64,000 nt of DNA from Coprococcus ammoniilyticus (GCF_025567345.1 NZ_JAOQJS010000007.1:124001-188000); one strand, 5' to 3'; shown: positions 1 through 7,668, counted from the stretch's first letter. Numbers and translations: made by a program. The notes: generated from the sequence alone by a model not told the origin.

Positions 1-84
1 ATAAAAAATGTCTCTAAATCCATTCATAAGTTTCTGAACCGTACTGTCAAATAGTCCAAGAAACACCGGTAATAATTGAAACAT
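1..84 (-). CDS. Small conjugation membrane protein, N-terminal part (runs off the window)
   Basis: The reading frame starts at ATG 84 behind an excellent ribosome binding site (AAAGGAGAT, 91-99 on the complement) and stays open for 28 codons to base 1. The protein begins MFQLLPVFLGLFDSTVQKLM. It follows the Maff2 gene in the ICE, where related elements usually encode a VirB6/TrbL-like multi-pass membrane protein of the mating channel. That role is inferred from position only; the visible residues do not prove a family. Translation probably depended on the maff2 transcript, which the IME now interrupts. Confidence 0.6.
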   Translation of the reverse strand, partial: MFQLLPVFLGLFDSTVQKLMNGFRDIFY

Positions 85-104
85 TTTTATCTCCTTTAAA
101 TATC

Positions 105-132
105 ACAGCCACCTACTTTCGCAGATGGCTGT
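105..132 (-). promoter_or_regulatory. Stable intercistronic hairpin with a GAAA loop
   Basis: On the minus-strand RNA, 12 base pairs close around a GAAA loop (arms 121-132 and 105-116). Two pairs are G-U wobbles that would be C-A mismatches in the plus-strand RNA, so the structure fits minus-strand transcripts. It sits between the maff2 tail and the next ICE gene, about 20 bases before that gene's start. No T-run follows it on the minus strand, so a processing or mRNA-stability element is more likely than a terminator. On the plus strand it is followed by seven T. Confidence 0.5.
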
Positions 133-174
133 TTTTTTATTCGTGATGTATTTTGTAAATAGAGGTGCTTATAC

Positions 175-279
175 TTAGCTAAGTGATGATGGAATCAGAT
201 CCTTGAGCTTTGGTACAAGTAATGCACCAACAAGGATAACTCCAGCTCCTGCCATGAACTGTTTCATTCCCTGTGACTT
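175..279 (-). pseudogene. C-terminal fragment of the IME-split Maff2 gene
   Basis: In minus frame the codons read K S Q G M K Q F M A G A G and run to a stop at 175. This is the second hydrophobic half expected for a Maff2-family conjugation protein. The N-terminal half lies 9.2 kb away at 9481-9725 and ends ...GYGNDNPGA. Joining the two at the shared TT (278-279 and 9481-9482 on the plus strand) gives GGA GCT AAG TCA CAG in frame. The fragment is now read in frame from an ATG at 369 inside the IME, which overlaps the recombinase stop codon (TAATG), giving a 64-codon chimeric frame MPDLSGTMRK...LIPSSLS. Whether that chimera is made is unknown. Confidence 0.8.
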
Positions 280-302
280 TGATTGTGTGAGATAAAGAAG
301 CA
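280..302 (+). repeat. Left terminal inverted repeat of the IME
   Basis: The sequence starts TGATTGTGTGAG and continues ATAAAGAAGCA. The last 11 bases match the right end (9458-9480, complement) at identical distance from the TT core. It is a probable recombinase arm site. Confidence 0.7.
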
Positions 303-368
303 ATAGAAGTGTAAAATTTTTTGCCGTTCCCATCCAGCACTTTCGCATTGTGCCGGACAGGTCGGGCA

Positions 369-1982
369 TTATTCGGGCAAGTCCACCTTGCCGACAAAAG
401 AGTAGTAGATTTCAATTTCCTGCCTGCGGTTTTTGTTCTCGTCATAGCTGCACTCATGCACTATGATTTTCTCGATAAACTCCCGAAGCAGGGTAGGGGT
501 AAGTTCCTCGAAGCTGGTGTACTTGCGGACAATGTTCATAAACTTCTCGGCGTTTACCGTGGCTTCCTGCGCCTTTGCAAGTTCCCCTTGCAGTTCGGCG
601 GCTCTCTCTTTAAGCTGCCGCTGCTCGGCTTCATAGTCTGCCGACAACTCCGCAAACCGTTCATCAGAAATGCGCCCGGTCACGCTGTCCTCATAAAGCC
701 GCTTGAAGATAGCGGACAACTCGGCTATGCGCTTCTCGGCTGCGTCAAGTTCCTTGCGCTTGGCTGCGTTCCGGCGTTTGCCGCCGTCCTCGTTCTGTTC
801 GATCAGCAGCTTCATAAACTGCTTTTCGTGCCTTGCCGCATAGTCGGTCACTTTCCGCAGGTTGGCGGTCACTCCCGCTGTCAAAAGGTCGGTGCGGATA
901 AAGTGCGCCGTACAGTCCTTGACACGCTTCTTGTAGCTGCCGCAGATGTAGCAATCCTGCCGCCTTGTCTTGTTCTCATACCTCTGCTGGTAGAGGACGC
1001 TGCCGCAGTCGGCGCAGAACAGCAAGCCGGAGAACAAGCCCACTTCATCATAGCGGTTGGGGCGTTTGCGCTGCTTGCGTAACTCCTGCACACGCTCCCA
1101 TGTGGCAAGGTCGATAATCGGCTCATGGGTATTCTTAAATACCGCTTGCTTTTCCTCCGGGTTTTCTACGCTGGACTTCACCTTGTAGGAGATTTTCTCG
1201 GTCTTGAAGTTCACCGTATGCCCCAGATACTCCTTGCGTTCAAGGATATGGACAACGGTATTTGTCGCCCATCTGTACGGGTAATCGGGGTAGTAGCGGC
1301 GGGTGCTGCCCGTCCTGCGGTATTCCAGCGTCCCCGGCGTGGGGATTTCCTGCTCGGTGAGCATACGGGCGATTTTGGTCGGGCCATTCCCGGCAAGGCA
1401 CAAGCTGAAAATCTGCTTGACTACCGGGGCGGCTTCCTCGTCAATGATAAAGCGTCCGTCCTCGCCTTTGAGGTAGCCATAGACGGGCTGGCTGGTAATG
1501 GGCTTGCCGCTTAATCCCTTGCTTCTGAAAACTGCCTTGATTTTCCTGCTCGTATCTCTCACCATCCATTCGTTAAAAAGATTTTTCAGCGGCGTTAGGT
1601 CGTTGTCGCCCTGTGCGCTGTCCACTCCGTCATTGATGGCGATAAAGCGGACGCCTTTCTTGGGGAAAGTGATCTCCGTAAACATTCCGACTTGCAGATA
1701 GTTCCTGCCCATTCTGGACAGGTCTTTGGTAATGACGCATTTTACCTCGCCATTCTCCACGCAATCCATCATTTCCATAAAGCCCGGTCTTTGGAAATTC
1801 GCCCCACTCCATCCGTCGTCAACGAAAAAACGGTAGTTCAAAAATCCATTGTCACGGGCATAGGTTTCCAAAATGCGCTTTTGGTTGGATATGGAATTGC
1901 TCTCGCCCTGCAATTCATCATCTTTACTCAATCTTGCGTAAAGGGCGGTAACGGGTGCTAATTGGGTGGTCTGTCTAATCAT
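369..1982 (-). CDS. Large serine recombinase (TnpX-like)
   Basis: A 537-residue site-specific recombinase that should excise and integrate the IME through a 2-bp staggered exchange. The N-terminal resolvase domain has the nucleophile in YARLSKDD (Ser19) and the arginine-rich segment DLSRMGRNYL. A recombinase domain follows (about 150-280, GYLKGEDGRF... GPTKIARML), then a zinc ribbon with two CxxC pairs (about 320-350: FCADCG, CYICGS), then a lysine/glutamate-rich coiled coil near 390-480. The start at ATG 1982 is preferred because GGAGG lies 5 bases upstream; the earlier in-frame ATG at 1994 overlaps that site. It lies at the left end of the element, as is usual for Tn4451-type elements. Confidence 0.93.
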   Translation of the reverse strand: MIRQTTQLAPVTALYARLSKDDELQGESNSISNQKRILETYARDNGFLNYRFFVDDGWSGANFQRPGFMEMMDCVENGEVKCVITKDLSRMGRNYLQVGMFTEITFPKKGVRFIAINDGVDSAQGDNDLTPLKNLFNEWMVRDTSRKIKAVFRSKGLSGKPITSQPVYGYLKGEDGRFIIDEEAAPVVKQIFSLCLAGNGPTKIARMLTEQEIPTPGTLEYRRTGSTRRYYPDYPYRWATNTVVHILERKEYLGHTVNFKTEKISYKVKSSVENPEEKQAVFKNTHEPIIDLATWERVQELRKQRKRPNRYDEVGLFSGLLFCADCGSVLYQQRYENKTRRQDCYICGSYKKRVKDCTAHFIRTDLLTAGVTANLRKVTDYAARHEKQFMKLLIEQNEDGGKRRNAAKRKELDAAEKRIAELSAIFKRLYEDSVTGRISDERFAELSADYEAEQRQLKERAAELQGELAKAQEATVNAEKFMNIVRKYTSFEELTPTLLREFIEKIIVHECSYDENKNRRQEIEIYYSFVGKVDLPE

Positions 1983-1998
1983 GGTTTCCTCCATTTCC

Positions 1999-2050
1999 GA
2001 CAGCCGCCCCGCTATTCCGTAAGAAGATTATACCATACGGGGCGGCTGTC
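1999..2050 (-). promoter_or_regulatory. Recombinase promoter with flanking inverted repeat
   Basis: On the minus strand an extended -10 (TGGTATAAT, complement of 2027-2035) precedes the recombinase start by about 45 bases. A perfect 12-bp inverted repeat, GACAGCCGCCCC and its complement, at 1999-2010 and 2039-2050 brackets this -10. It looks like an operator for a regulator or for the recombinase itself. No convincing -35 is seen. Confidence 0.5.
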
Positions 2051-2128
2051 TGTATAGTGGTTTCTGCTTCTTTATCGCCCATCAAAGTGACGATTTTTGA
2101 AAAAAGGCTTGTCATGTCACACAAGCGG

Positions 2129-2157
2129 TAGAAAAGTTCATAGTTCTGTGCTATACT
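2129..2157 (+). promoter_or_regulatory. Probable promoter of the GNAT gene
   Basis: There is an extended -10, TGCTATACT (2149-2157), and a weak -35, TAGAAA (2129-2134), with 17 bases between the hexamers. It lies 52 bases before the preferred TTG start. Confidence 0.4.
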
Positions 2158-2209
2158 CTTATCCAGCGGCAAACGGAAAGAATAAGTATAAAATCCATAG
2201 GTGATAACA

Positions 2210-2821
2210 TTGAAAATCGAAATAAAAAACATACATAAGAGTGATTATAGAGCAGCAGTTCAATTTGCCATAAAAGGTATGCACTTTGATTGGTATTTGA
2301 ACAACAAATTTCTACTTGAAGCATACGGCAGATATTTTTGGTATCTGGAAATGAACAGGGCTACACAAATATTGGCTGCCTATGTGGACAATGTTTTTGT
2401 CGGTGTCCTGCTTGCTGAAATATACGGTGAGGAAAAGGCACACTGCGTATGGACAGAACGGCTATATGTGAAATTTGTGGACATCATTCAAAAGGCATTT
2501 TTTAAGGGTGGGGCTGGATTGTATGAGGACACTGTAAAAGCCCAGTTAGGTCATTATTTGCAGCACAACAAACCGGATGGGGAAATTATTTTTTTAGCTG
2601 CTGACCCGGACATACAAATAAAAGGGGTCGGCTCTGCCTTGCTCCATGCGCTGGAAGAAAAAATACCCGGTAAAACAATTTATCTGCATACAGATGATGC
2701 CTGCACATATCAGTTCTACGAACACAGAGGATTTCAGCGTATCGAAGAACAGGACATTGTTCTGGAAATGCCAAAAGGAAAAGTCCCCTTAAAATGTTTC
2801 ATTTATAGCAAACAGATATAA
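2210..2821 (+). CDS. GNAT family N-acetyltransferase (IME cargo)
   Basis: A protein of about 203 residues with a GNAT fold in the C-terminal half: the acetyl-CoA loop region is IFLAADPDIQIKGVGSALLH and a terminal YQFYEHRGFQR motif follows. It would transfer an acetyl group from acetyl-CoA to an amine; the substrate cannot be read from the sequence. The preferred start is TTG 2210 because AGGTGAT lies 4 bases upstream; GTG 2201 is an alternative with a poor site. It is the only plus-strand gene of the element and is transcribed divergently from the recombinase. Its composition is more AT-rich than the mobilization genes, suggesting separately acquired cargo. Antibiotic or toxin acetylation is possible but unproven. 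Confidence 0.8.
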   Translation: MKIEIKNIHKSDYRAAVQFAIKGMHFDWYLNNKFLLEAYGRYFWYLEMNRATQILAAYVDNVFVGVLLAEIYGEEKAHCVWTERLYVKFVDIIQKAFFKGGAGLYEDTVKAQLGHYLQHNKPDGEIIFLAADPDIQIKGVGSALLHALEEKIPGKTIYLHTDDACTYQFYEHRGFQRIEEQDIVLEMPKGKVPLKCFIYSKQI

Positions 2822-2840
2822 ACCGGCTGTATTGCTATCC

Positions 2841-2872
2841 AGCGGTCATGCTCCCCGGCATGACCGCTTTCT
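2841..2872 (+). terminator. Terminator after the GNAT gene
   Basis: A perfect 10-bp stem (AGCGGTCATG / CATGACCGCT) with an 8-base loop is followed by TTTCTTC on the plus strand, 20 bases after the GNAT stop. Confidence 0.6.
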
Positions 2873-2884
2873 TCATGCCCCGGC

Positions 2885-3079
2885 TCATGCGGTGTAGGGC
2901 GGCTTTGGTGCTGCTGCGGTTTCCGCTTCCAGCACTTTCATCATCTTGTCGGCTGCGGTGGCGGTGGTGTCTTTCTTGAAAAAGCCGGACACAATGAGGA
3001 CGGAGTTCCCCATGCGGGTTTCCGTCACGCAATCCGGGCGGCGGTCTGTGGTGGGGCTGGTCTGTTTCTTATCGGGCAT
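2885..3079 (-). CDS. tnpW: Transposon-encoded protein TnpW
   Basis: A 64-residue protein with the core RMGNSVLIVSGFFKKDTTATAADKMMKVLE, cited here only by its ends (RMGNSVLIVSGF and ADKMMKVLE). It resembles the small TnpW proteins of Tn4451-type elements: a short beta-strand pair and a C-terminal helix. The start is ATG 3079 with AAGGAG 7 bases upstream. It lies directly downstream of the helicase loader. Its biochemical role is not established; in related elements it travels with the recombinase and mobilization genes. Confidence 0.7.
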   Translation of the reverse strand: MPDKKQTSPTTDRRPDCVTETRMGNSVLIVSGFFKKDTTATAADKMMKVLEAETAAAPKPPYTA

Positions 3080-3091
3080 AGGCAACTCCTT

Positions 3092-3931
3092 TCACTTCAA
3101 TAATTCTTTCAGTCGTTCCAGCTTGGCTTGCGCGGTTTCCCTGCGGAAGTTCTTGCTTGTGAAGCAGATAGGGGAACACATTTCTATCAGTCGGTCATAG
3201 ATACGGGCGTGGGCGGTGTCCTGCGGGTTTTCCAGCATATCCGGCGTGTGGTTGGTGGTGACGATCAGCGGCTTGCCGCTGCGGTATCTGCTGTCAATCA
3301 CATTGTAGACTTGCTCTAATCCGTACTCCGTCCCCCGTTCCATTCCAAAATCGTCAATGATAAGCAGGGGGTAGCGGCAAAGGCGGTCAATGTACTCGTT
3401 ACGCCCCTCGAAGCTGGCGGCAAGGTCATTGAGGATAAGGGCAAAGTTTGTCATGCGGACGGGGATTTCCTGCTCCATAAGGGCGTTGGCGATACACCCG
3501 GCAAAATAGCTTTTCCCTGTGCCTACCTTGCCCCACAAGAGCAGACCATAATTCCCGGCTTTCATCTGCTCCCAACGCTCCACATAGTTCCGCGCCTTGT
3601 CCATCTGCGGGCATTTGCCGTTGTCATTGGCAAAAGTCCATTCCCTCATTTTTGGGTCGGTAAAGCCCCGGCGTTTCAAGTCCTCTACGGTGTCAAGGTG
3701 TTTCCTGCGCTGCTCGGCGGCTTCACGCTCCATGCGCCGCGCCCGCTGGCAGTCACATTCTGCCGGGTGGCGGTCGCGCCCGAACAGGGCGGCTTTATCT
3801 GCCGGGAAAAACGCTTCTTTCGGTGTCCGGCACTTGCCGCAGTATAAAAGCCCGTCCTCCCCGGCATAGTCCTCCGGCTCGGTAGCTGCTGCGGTCATGG
3901 TATCTAAAACCTTTGCAAAATCGTCTGTCAT
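3092..3931 (-). CDS. DnaC/IstB-like AAA+ ATP-binding protein (helicase loader)
   Basis: A 279-residue AAA+ protein. The N-terminal part has a cysteine cluster, CGKC (31-34) and CDC (59-61), likely metal-binding. The Walker A motif is GKVGTGKS (134-141), Walker B is LLIIDDFG (189-196), and a sensor-like segment reads IVTTNHTP. This architecture belongs to the DnaC family that loads replicative helicase. The start is ATG 3931, which overlaps the stop of the upstream replisome organizer as ATGA, indicating translational coupling. The longer frame upstream lacks a ribosome site. Together the two suggest that the IME can replicate after excision. Confidence 0.87.
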   Translation of the reverse strand: MTDDFAKVLDTMTAAATEPEDYAGEDGLLYCGKCRTPKEAFFPADKAALFGRDRHPAECDCQRARRMEREAAEQRRKHLDTVEDLKRRGFTDPKMREWTFANDNGKCPQMDKARNYVERWEQMKAGNYGLLLWGKVGTGKSYFAGCIANALMEQEIPVRMTNFALILNDLAASFEGRNEYIDRLCRYPLLIIDDFGMERGTEYGLEQVYNVIDSRYRSGKPLIVTTNHTPDMLENPQDTAHARIYDRLIEMCSPICFTSKNFRRETAQAKLERLKELLK

Positions 3932-4680
3932 AAACTCTGTCCCTCCTTGTAGGTGTAATCGGGTATGCCCTGCTTCGGGGCTGCCTTTGCGGTATCGTCT
4001 GCCGCCCATCTGCGGATAGTGGCGGCGTGGTTGCGGTATTTCTTCCCGGTAGACGCGATATAGCCGGAAAGACGGTCAATATAAAACTCCCATTTGCCGG
4101 GCAGTTCCTCTTGCAGTTCGGATAATTCCGTATCTGACAGAAACACATTGTTGTATCTGCCGTAAGCGGCGGGGGCGGGGTGTCCCGTATCTCCCTCTCT
4201 CTCTTTCTCTAACTCTATATCTATCTCTTTCTCTATCTCTATCTCTGGTGGACAAATGTCCGCTTGATATGGTGGACATTTGTCCGCACCATGCTTTGGC
4301 AGGGCTTTTTGCAGTTCCAGACGCGCCCTGCGCTTGCGCTCCCCCTCGGTTGAGGACTGCCCGATCAGCAGTTCAATGTTGCTCATGTAGAGTGCGCCGT
4401 TTTGCAGCGGCTCGACAAGCCCCAACTTTAGGAAAATCTGTAAAGCCCGTTCTACTGTGCCGACTTGCTGCCGGGTGATGGTGGCAATCATCTGCGCCGT
4501 ATAGGGGATATTCTCGTCAAGCTGCAACTTCCCGCCGTTCTTCAGCGATTTTAAGTACAGCTTCAAGAGGATATTGGAGTACAAGATACCGTCCTGCATA
4601 CTTTCCAGCAGCACGATAGCGTCCTCGTCAAAATAGTTCTCTTTCAGCTTGAGGTAGTAATATTTGCGGTTATCTGCCAT
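3928..4680 (-). CDS. Phage-type replisome organizer protein
   Basis: A 250-residue protein starting at ATG 4680 behind AAGGAGG. The N-terminal 110 residues (KYYYLKLKENYFDEDAIVLLES... ITRQQVGTVERALQIF) match the winged-helix N-terminal domain of phage replisome organizers. A charged linker rich in EIEKEIDIELEKERE lies in the middle (about 150-165). The C-terminal part (LSDTELSELQEELPGKWEFYIDRL) resembles DnaD-type domains. In such modules it binds the origin and recruits the helicase loader encoded next to it. The CDS overlaps the Cys-rich VLP gene upstream by 11 bases. Confidence 0.82.
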   Translation of the reverse strand: MADNRKYYYLKLKENYFDEDAIVLLESMQDGILYSNILLKLYLKSLKNGGKLQLDENIPYTAQMIATITRQQVGTVERALQIFLKLGLVEPLQNGALYMSNIELLIGQSSTEGERKRRARLELQKALPKHGADKCPPYQADICPPEIEIEKEIDIELEKEREGDTGHPAPAAYGRYNNVFLSDTELSELQEELPGKWEFYIDRLSGYIASTGKKYRNHAATIRRWAADDTAKAAPKQGIPDYTYKEGQSL

Positions 4681-4861
4681 TGGCGGTGTCCTCCTTTTTC
4701 CAGCGTTTGGAGTAATACCGGGGGCAGAGTACCACGATAGCCCGGAAACTCTGCTTGCAGTCGTGGGTACAGCCCCGGCATAGGTCGTTGTAGGTGATAC
4801 GGTTGCGGTGGTTGAGGAAGAAAGACCATTCAAGCCGCCGCTTCTTGCTCATTCGTGGCAT
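4670..4861 (-). CDS. Cysteine-rich VLP domain protein
   Basis: A 63-residue protein with CRGCTHDCKQSF followed by IVVLCPRYY: four cysteines arranged as in small Cys-rich VLP-domain proteins of mobilizable elements, probably zinc-binding. The start is ATG 4861 with AGGAG 8 bases upstream. It overlaps the genes on both sides, so it is part of the mobC-relaxase-replication operon. The function is unknown. Confidence 0.75.
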   Translation of the reverse strand: MPRMSKKRRLEWSFFLNHRNRITYNDLCRGCTHDCKQSFRAIVVLCPRYYSKRWKKEDTANGR

Positions 4862-5058
4862 GGGTGACGCTCCTTTCTGCCGTTTCGCCGGGTGTGGCGG
4901 TATCGGCGGTAAATCTGTATCTTCTCGGTGTCATTTTCGGGGATTTTCTGCCCTGTAAGCCTCGTTTCAAAGTCGGGTGGTATTGCGGATAGGGTGCAGG
5001 GCATACCCTTGTTTCTGTATGGTTTCGGTATCATTTCGGGGCGGTGTTTAACGGTCAT
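4849..5058 (-). CDS. Hypothetical small basic protein of the mobilization operon
   Basis: A 69-codon frame starting MTVKHRPEMIPKPYRNKGMP. It overlaps the relaxase stop by 11 bases and the Cys-rich VLP start by 13 bases, a pattern suggesting real, coupled translation. The ribosome binding site is weak (AAAGG). It is strongly basic in its C-terminal half (YRRYRHTRRNGRKER). No family is recognised; it could be a non-coding overlap. Confidence 0.4.
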   Translation of the reverse strand: MTVKHRPEMIPKPYRNKGMPCTLSAIPPDFETRLTGQKIPENDTEKIQIYRRYRHTRRNGRKERHPCHE

Positions 5059-6670
5059 GTTCGTGCCTTTTCTGCTGGCTCGGTGCGCCCCGTAGTATCT
5101 GGTCGATATTGCCCTTGACCGTCTGCAACTCCCGCACACGCTCCTTTTTCTCCCGGTAATCGTTGTACCGGGCGTTCTTCTGGGCGGTAAGCTGCTCAAT
5201 CTCGGCTTGCAGGGCTTTGTAGGTTGGCAGCTTCTTTATGCCATGCTCCCGGAAATACCGGGCGGCTGCGTCCGCTATGATAAAGTCGCTTTCGTGCTTC
5301 TGGCGGTAGGCGGCTTTTGCTTTGTCCGATTTCTGCGCTTTCAGTCCGTCCCGCACATCTTTGGTCTTGGCGAATTGCAGCACATAGCCCTGCAATTCCT
5401 TTTTGCCCTGCAACGCCGCTTCAACAGTTTTCAGTCCGGCGGTGCTGTCCTGGAGATCCGCATAGGCGGCGGTAATGGCTGCGTCAAGCTGCTCCGGGGA
5501 AGTAAAGCCGTACTGCTCATAGGCGGCAACGGTAGCCGCCATCTGTTTGAGGTTGTGGACTGCCGCCCAGCGGTCATAGCCCACGCCTTTCCCCTCGGCT
5601 CGCTTGGCTTCCCGGTCAACCATGCGCTGTATGCCGTCCTGTTTCGGGGCGGTTTTCGCTGTTTTTCCCTGCTGTAATCGCTCCCGGATAGTGCGTGGGT
5701 ATTCGGGTATGGCTGCGGCTTTTTCGGCGGCTCTGTGAGCATTCTGCTCCAAAAGGGCAAGGACAGCGGCGCGGTCAAAATCGTCCCCCAGCTTCCGGGC
5801 GGTGATGGGCTTGGTGCGTTCCGGCGCAAGGTAGGACAATCGCCCCCGGCTCTCCTTGACGGTCACGCCTTGCCGCAGAAGCAAAGCGGAAAACTCGTCA
5901 TAGCTGGTGGCAGAGGACAGGGCGGCTCGGATAGTCTGCCGCAACTTTTCCTTGTCCGTTTCAAACTTGGTGGGCTTGGGCGGCTGCTCCCCGGCTGGCA
6001 GGGCTGCGGCCTGCTTGTCCAGCTTGGCTTGCCCTTTCCGCTGCGCCCAGTATTCACGCTCCGTCACTCTGTTTTTGCTGCCATTGAGTAGGTCAATCTG
6101 ATAGAGGTTTTCCCGGTGGCAAATCTCCATGACTTCCGCTTTCAGATATTCCATAGCTGCGTCTGTGCAGCGGTGTTTACACCCGGCGCGGGTGTCCGCT
6201 GGTCTGTCCATGTAGGGCAACAGCGGCACTTCCTCAATCCGCAGACTGTTAATGACGATATGCACATGGATATTTCCGCTGTGGTTGTGTCCGTCCGGAT
6301 GGGTGCAGACTATGGCTTGGTGTCCGGGGAAGTGTGTTTTACAAAATCCCTCGCCCAACTGCTGCGCCCGGTCAACGGTCAAGCCGTTGTCCGTCCCGTC
6401 CCTTGGGTCAAAGCTGATAATGTAGTGGTGGCTTTTCACATCCTCCCGCTTTTGGTTTTTGCCATAGCGGAGATTGGAGCGCATACAGGCAACGGCAAAA
6501 TCTTCCCCGCCGCAGTTCAGCGTTGCTATGCGGTAATCATCCCTCGGTATCAATCGCCCATCAGCGTCAAGAGTGGGGCGCATGGTAAACTCGTCATGCT
6601 CAAAGGTCAAATACTGTTCGGCTGCGCCGTAGTCGGCATTTTTAGAGCTGATATGTTTGAATGTCGCCAA
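5048..6670 (-). CDS. Relaxase / mobilization nuclease (MobA/VirD2 type)
   Basis: A protein of about 540 residues that should nick the IME at its oriT, bind the 5' end through a tyrosine and lead the strand into a recipient. The N-terminal relaxase domain has tyrosines in NADYGAAEQYLTF (near residues 14-20) and the metal-binding triad HNHSGNIHVHIVIN (about 128-141). The rest is a long helical region rich in A, E, K and Q. TTG 6670 is preferred as start (giving MATFKHIS) because AGGTAGGTG lies 6 bases upstream; GTG 6679 is also in frame. The gene begins inside mobC, so the two are coupled. Confidence 0.9.
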   Translation of the reverse strand: MATFKHISSKNADYGAAEQYLTFEHDEFTMRPTLDADGRLIPRDDYRIATLNCGGEDFAVACMRSNLRYGKNQKREDVKSHHYIISFDPRDGTDNGLTVDRAQQLGEGFCKTHFPGHQAIVCTHPDGHNHSGNIHVHIVINSLRIEEVPLLPYMDRPADTRAGCKHRCTDAAMEYLKAEVMEICHRENLYQIDLLNGSKNRVTEREYWAQRKGQAKLDKQAAALPAGEQPPKPTKFETDKEKLRQTIRAALSSATSYDEFSALLLRQGVTVKESRGRLSYLAPERTKPITARKLGDDFDRAAVLALLEQNAHRAAEKAAAIPEYPRTIRERLQQGKTAKTAPKQDGIQRMVDREAKRAEGKGVGYDRWAAVHNLKQMAATVAAYEQYGFTSPEQLDAAITAAYADLQDSTAGLKTVEAALQGKKELQGYVLQFAKTKDVRDGLKAQKSDKAKAAYRQKHESDFIIADAAARYFREHGIKKLPTYKALQAEIEQLTAQKNARYNDYREKKERVRELQTVKGNIDQILRGAPSQQKRHEHDR

Positions 6671-7058
6671 CGGCTTCACCTACCTTTCGCAAGACTTCAA
6701 ACTTCAAGGCGGCAAGGTCGGCTATGGCTGCCCGTACCTCGCCGGATAGTGTGTTGTAGGGTGCGCCGTACTCATTGAGAGCGCGGGCGATCTGGTTGAG
6801 GTTGCCGCCGATTTTCCCGTATTCGGCGGTCAACTTCCCAACAGCGGCAAGCAGTTCATCATTGACCGGGGAAACGGTGACAATGGGGCGAATGGTCGCC
6901 CGTGTAATGGCTTGCCGGATAAACTCGGCTTGGCTGATGTCGTAATGCTCCAGCCGCCCGGTGAAGTCGGCGTATTCTTCCTCGGTCATGCGGGTCTTGA
7001 CTACATGGCTGCGGTGGGGCGTGTTGTATCTCTTGGCTATGGGTATCACTCCTTTCAC
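6642..7058 (-). CDS. mobC: MobC relaxosome accessory protein
   Basis: A ribbon-helix-helix type accessory protein that would bind oriT and help the relaxase nick. The motif AEFIRQAI lies near residue 45, and the typical MobC segment GKIGGNLNQIARALNE is near 80-95. The annotated frame opens at GTG 7058, but the strong AAAGGAG site lies inside that frame and points at codon 7, an ATA at 7040-7038, where relatives would be expected to start MAKRYNTPHR. Initiation at ATA, or at the poorly placed GTG codons, is therefore an open question. The 3' end overlaps the relaxase start. Confidence 0.87.
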   Translation of the reverse strand: MKGVIPIAKRYNTPHRSHVVKTRMTEEEYADFTGRLEHYDISQAEFIRQAITRATIRPIVTVSPVNDELLAAVGKLTAEYGKIGGNLNQIARALNEYGAPYNTLSGEVRAAIADLAALKFEVLRKVGEAVGDIQTYQL

Positions 7059-7478
7059 TTACCATCTTTTTGAGGGCTTTTTTGCAAGGTTGTTTTCGGT
7101 AGGATTTTGAAAAATCCGAAAAATATTTTGAGGGTTTTTCAAGCGGCACAAGCCGCATAGCAGGGTTTGGGGAAGGCACTCCCCAACAAGATTTACCGCA
7201 GGGGTAAAACCGCAGATATGCGGATTTTGGCACCGTGGTAGAATCTTGCTCTGAAAAACTGCCGCTTTCCTCTGTGAGGCTGCTCTTAATACCTACAAAA
7301 CCGCAGCGGGGCAAATAGGCGGAAAATCCAACGGATTTTTTCTATGCCCTTACTGCAATTCGCAAGGGGGACGGTATGGCTGGTTTCATCAATATAGCGA
7401 TAGTGGCGGCGTGTTCTGCCCGCTGTTTGTCCCCCTCCACGAAAGAAACCGAAAAATGCCAAACGCTTCTTTTGATTT

Positions 7479-7553
7479 TTTTCATCACTACTACGGTAGC
7501 CCCATACCTTTCTTCCAAATGGCTGCGGTATTCTTTTCATCACTACTACGGTA
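7479..7553. repeat. 20-bp direct repeat pair near the presumed oriT
   Basis: TTTTCATCACTACTACGGTA occurs identically at 7479-7498 and 7534-7553, a 55-base offset. Such repeats are typical binding sites for relaxosome accessory proteins. Confidence 0.6.
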
Positions 7554-7629
7554 CGCAAGACCGTTTTGGGCAAATTTCCCCGTCACTTTCTACAACAACA
7601 GGAATGTGCGGTCTGCCAAAAATGGGCGC

Positions 7630-7668
7630 AAAAAAAACGCCACGGACTTTCAAAAAATCTGTGGCGTT
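7630..7668 (-). terminator. Terminator of the PadR-KTR cargo operon
   Basis: The arms at 7658-7668 and 7636-7646 pair over 11 positions with one mismatch (minus strand AACGCCAC... GTGGCGTT). The 3' arm is followed on the minus strand by a run of T. It lies about 80 bases downstream of the KTR gene. Confidence 0.6.

Noticed and set aside
321..1082. Long open frame of 253 codons on the plus strand
   Set aside because: It lies antisense within the serine recombinase gene, has no ribosome site and reflects the GC-rich codon pattern of the minus gene.
6116..6778. 220-codon plus-strand frame
   Set aside because: Antisense to the relaxase and mobC genes; no family resemblance and no start signals.
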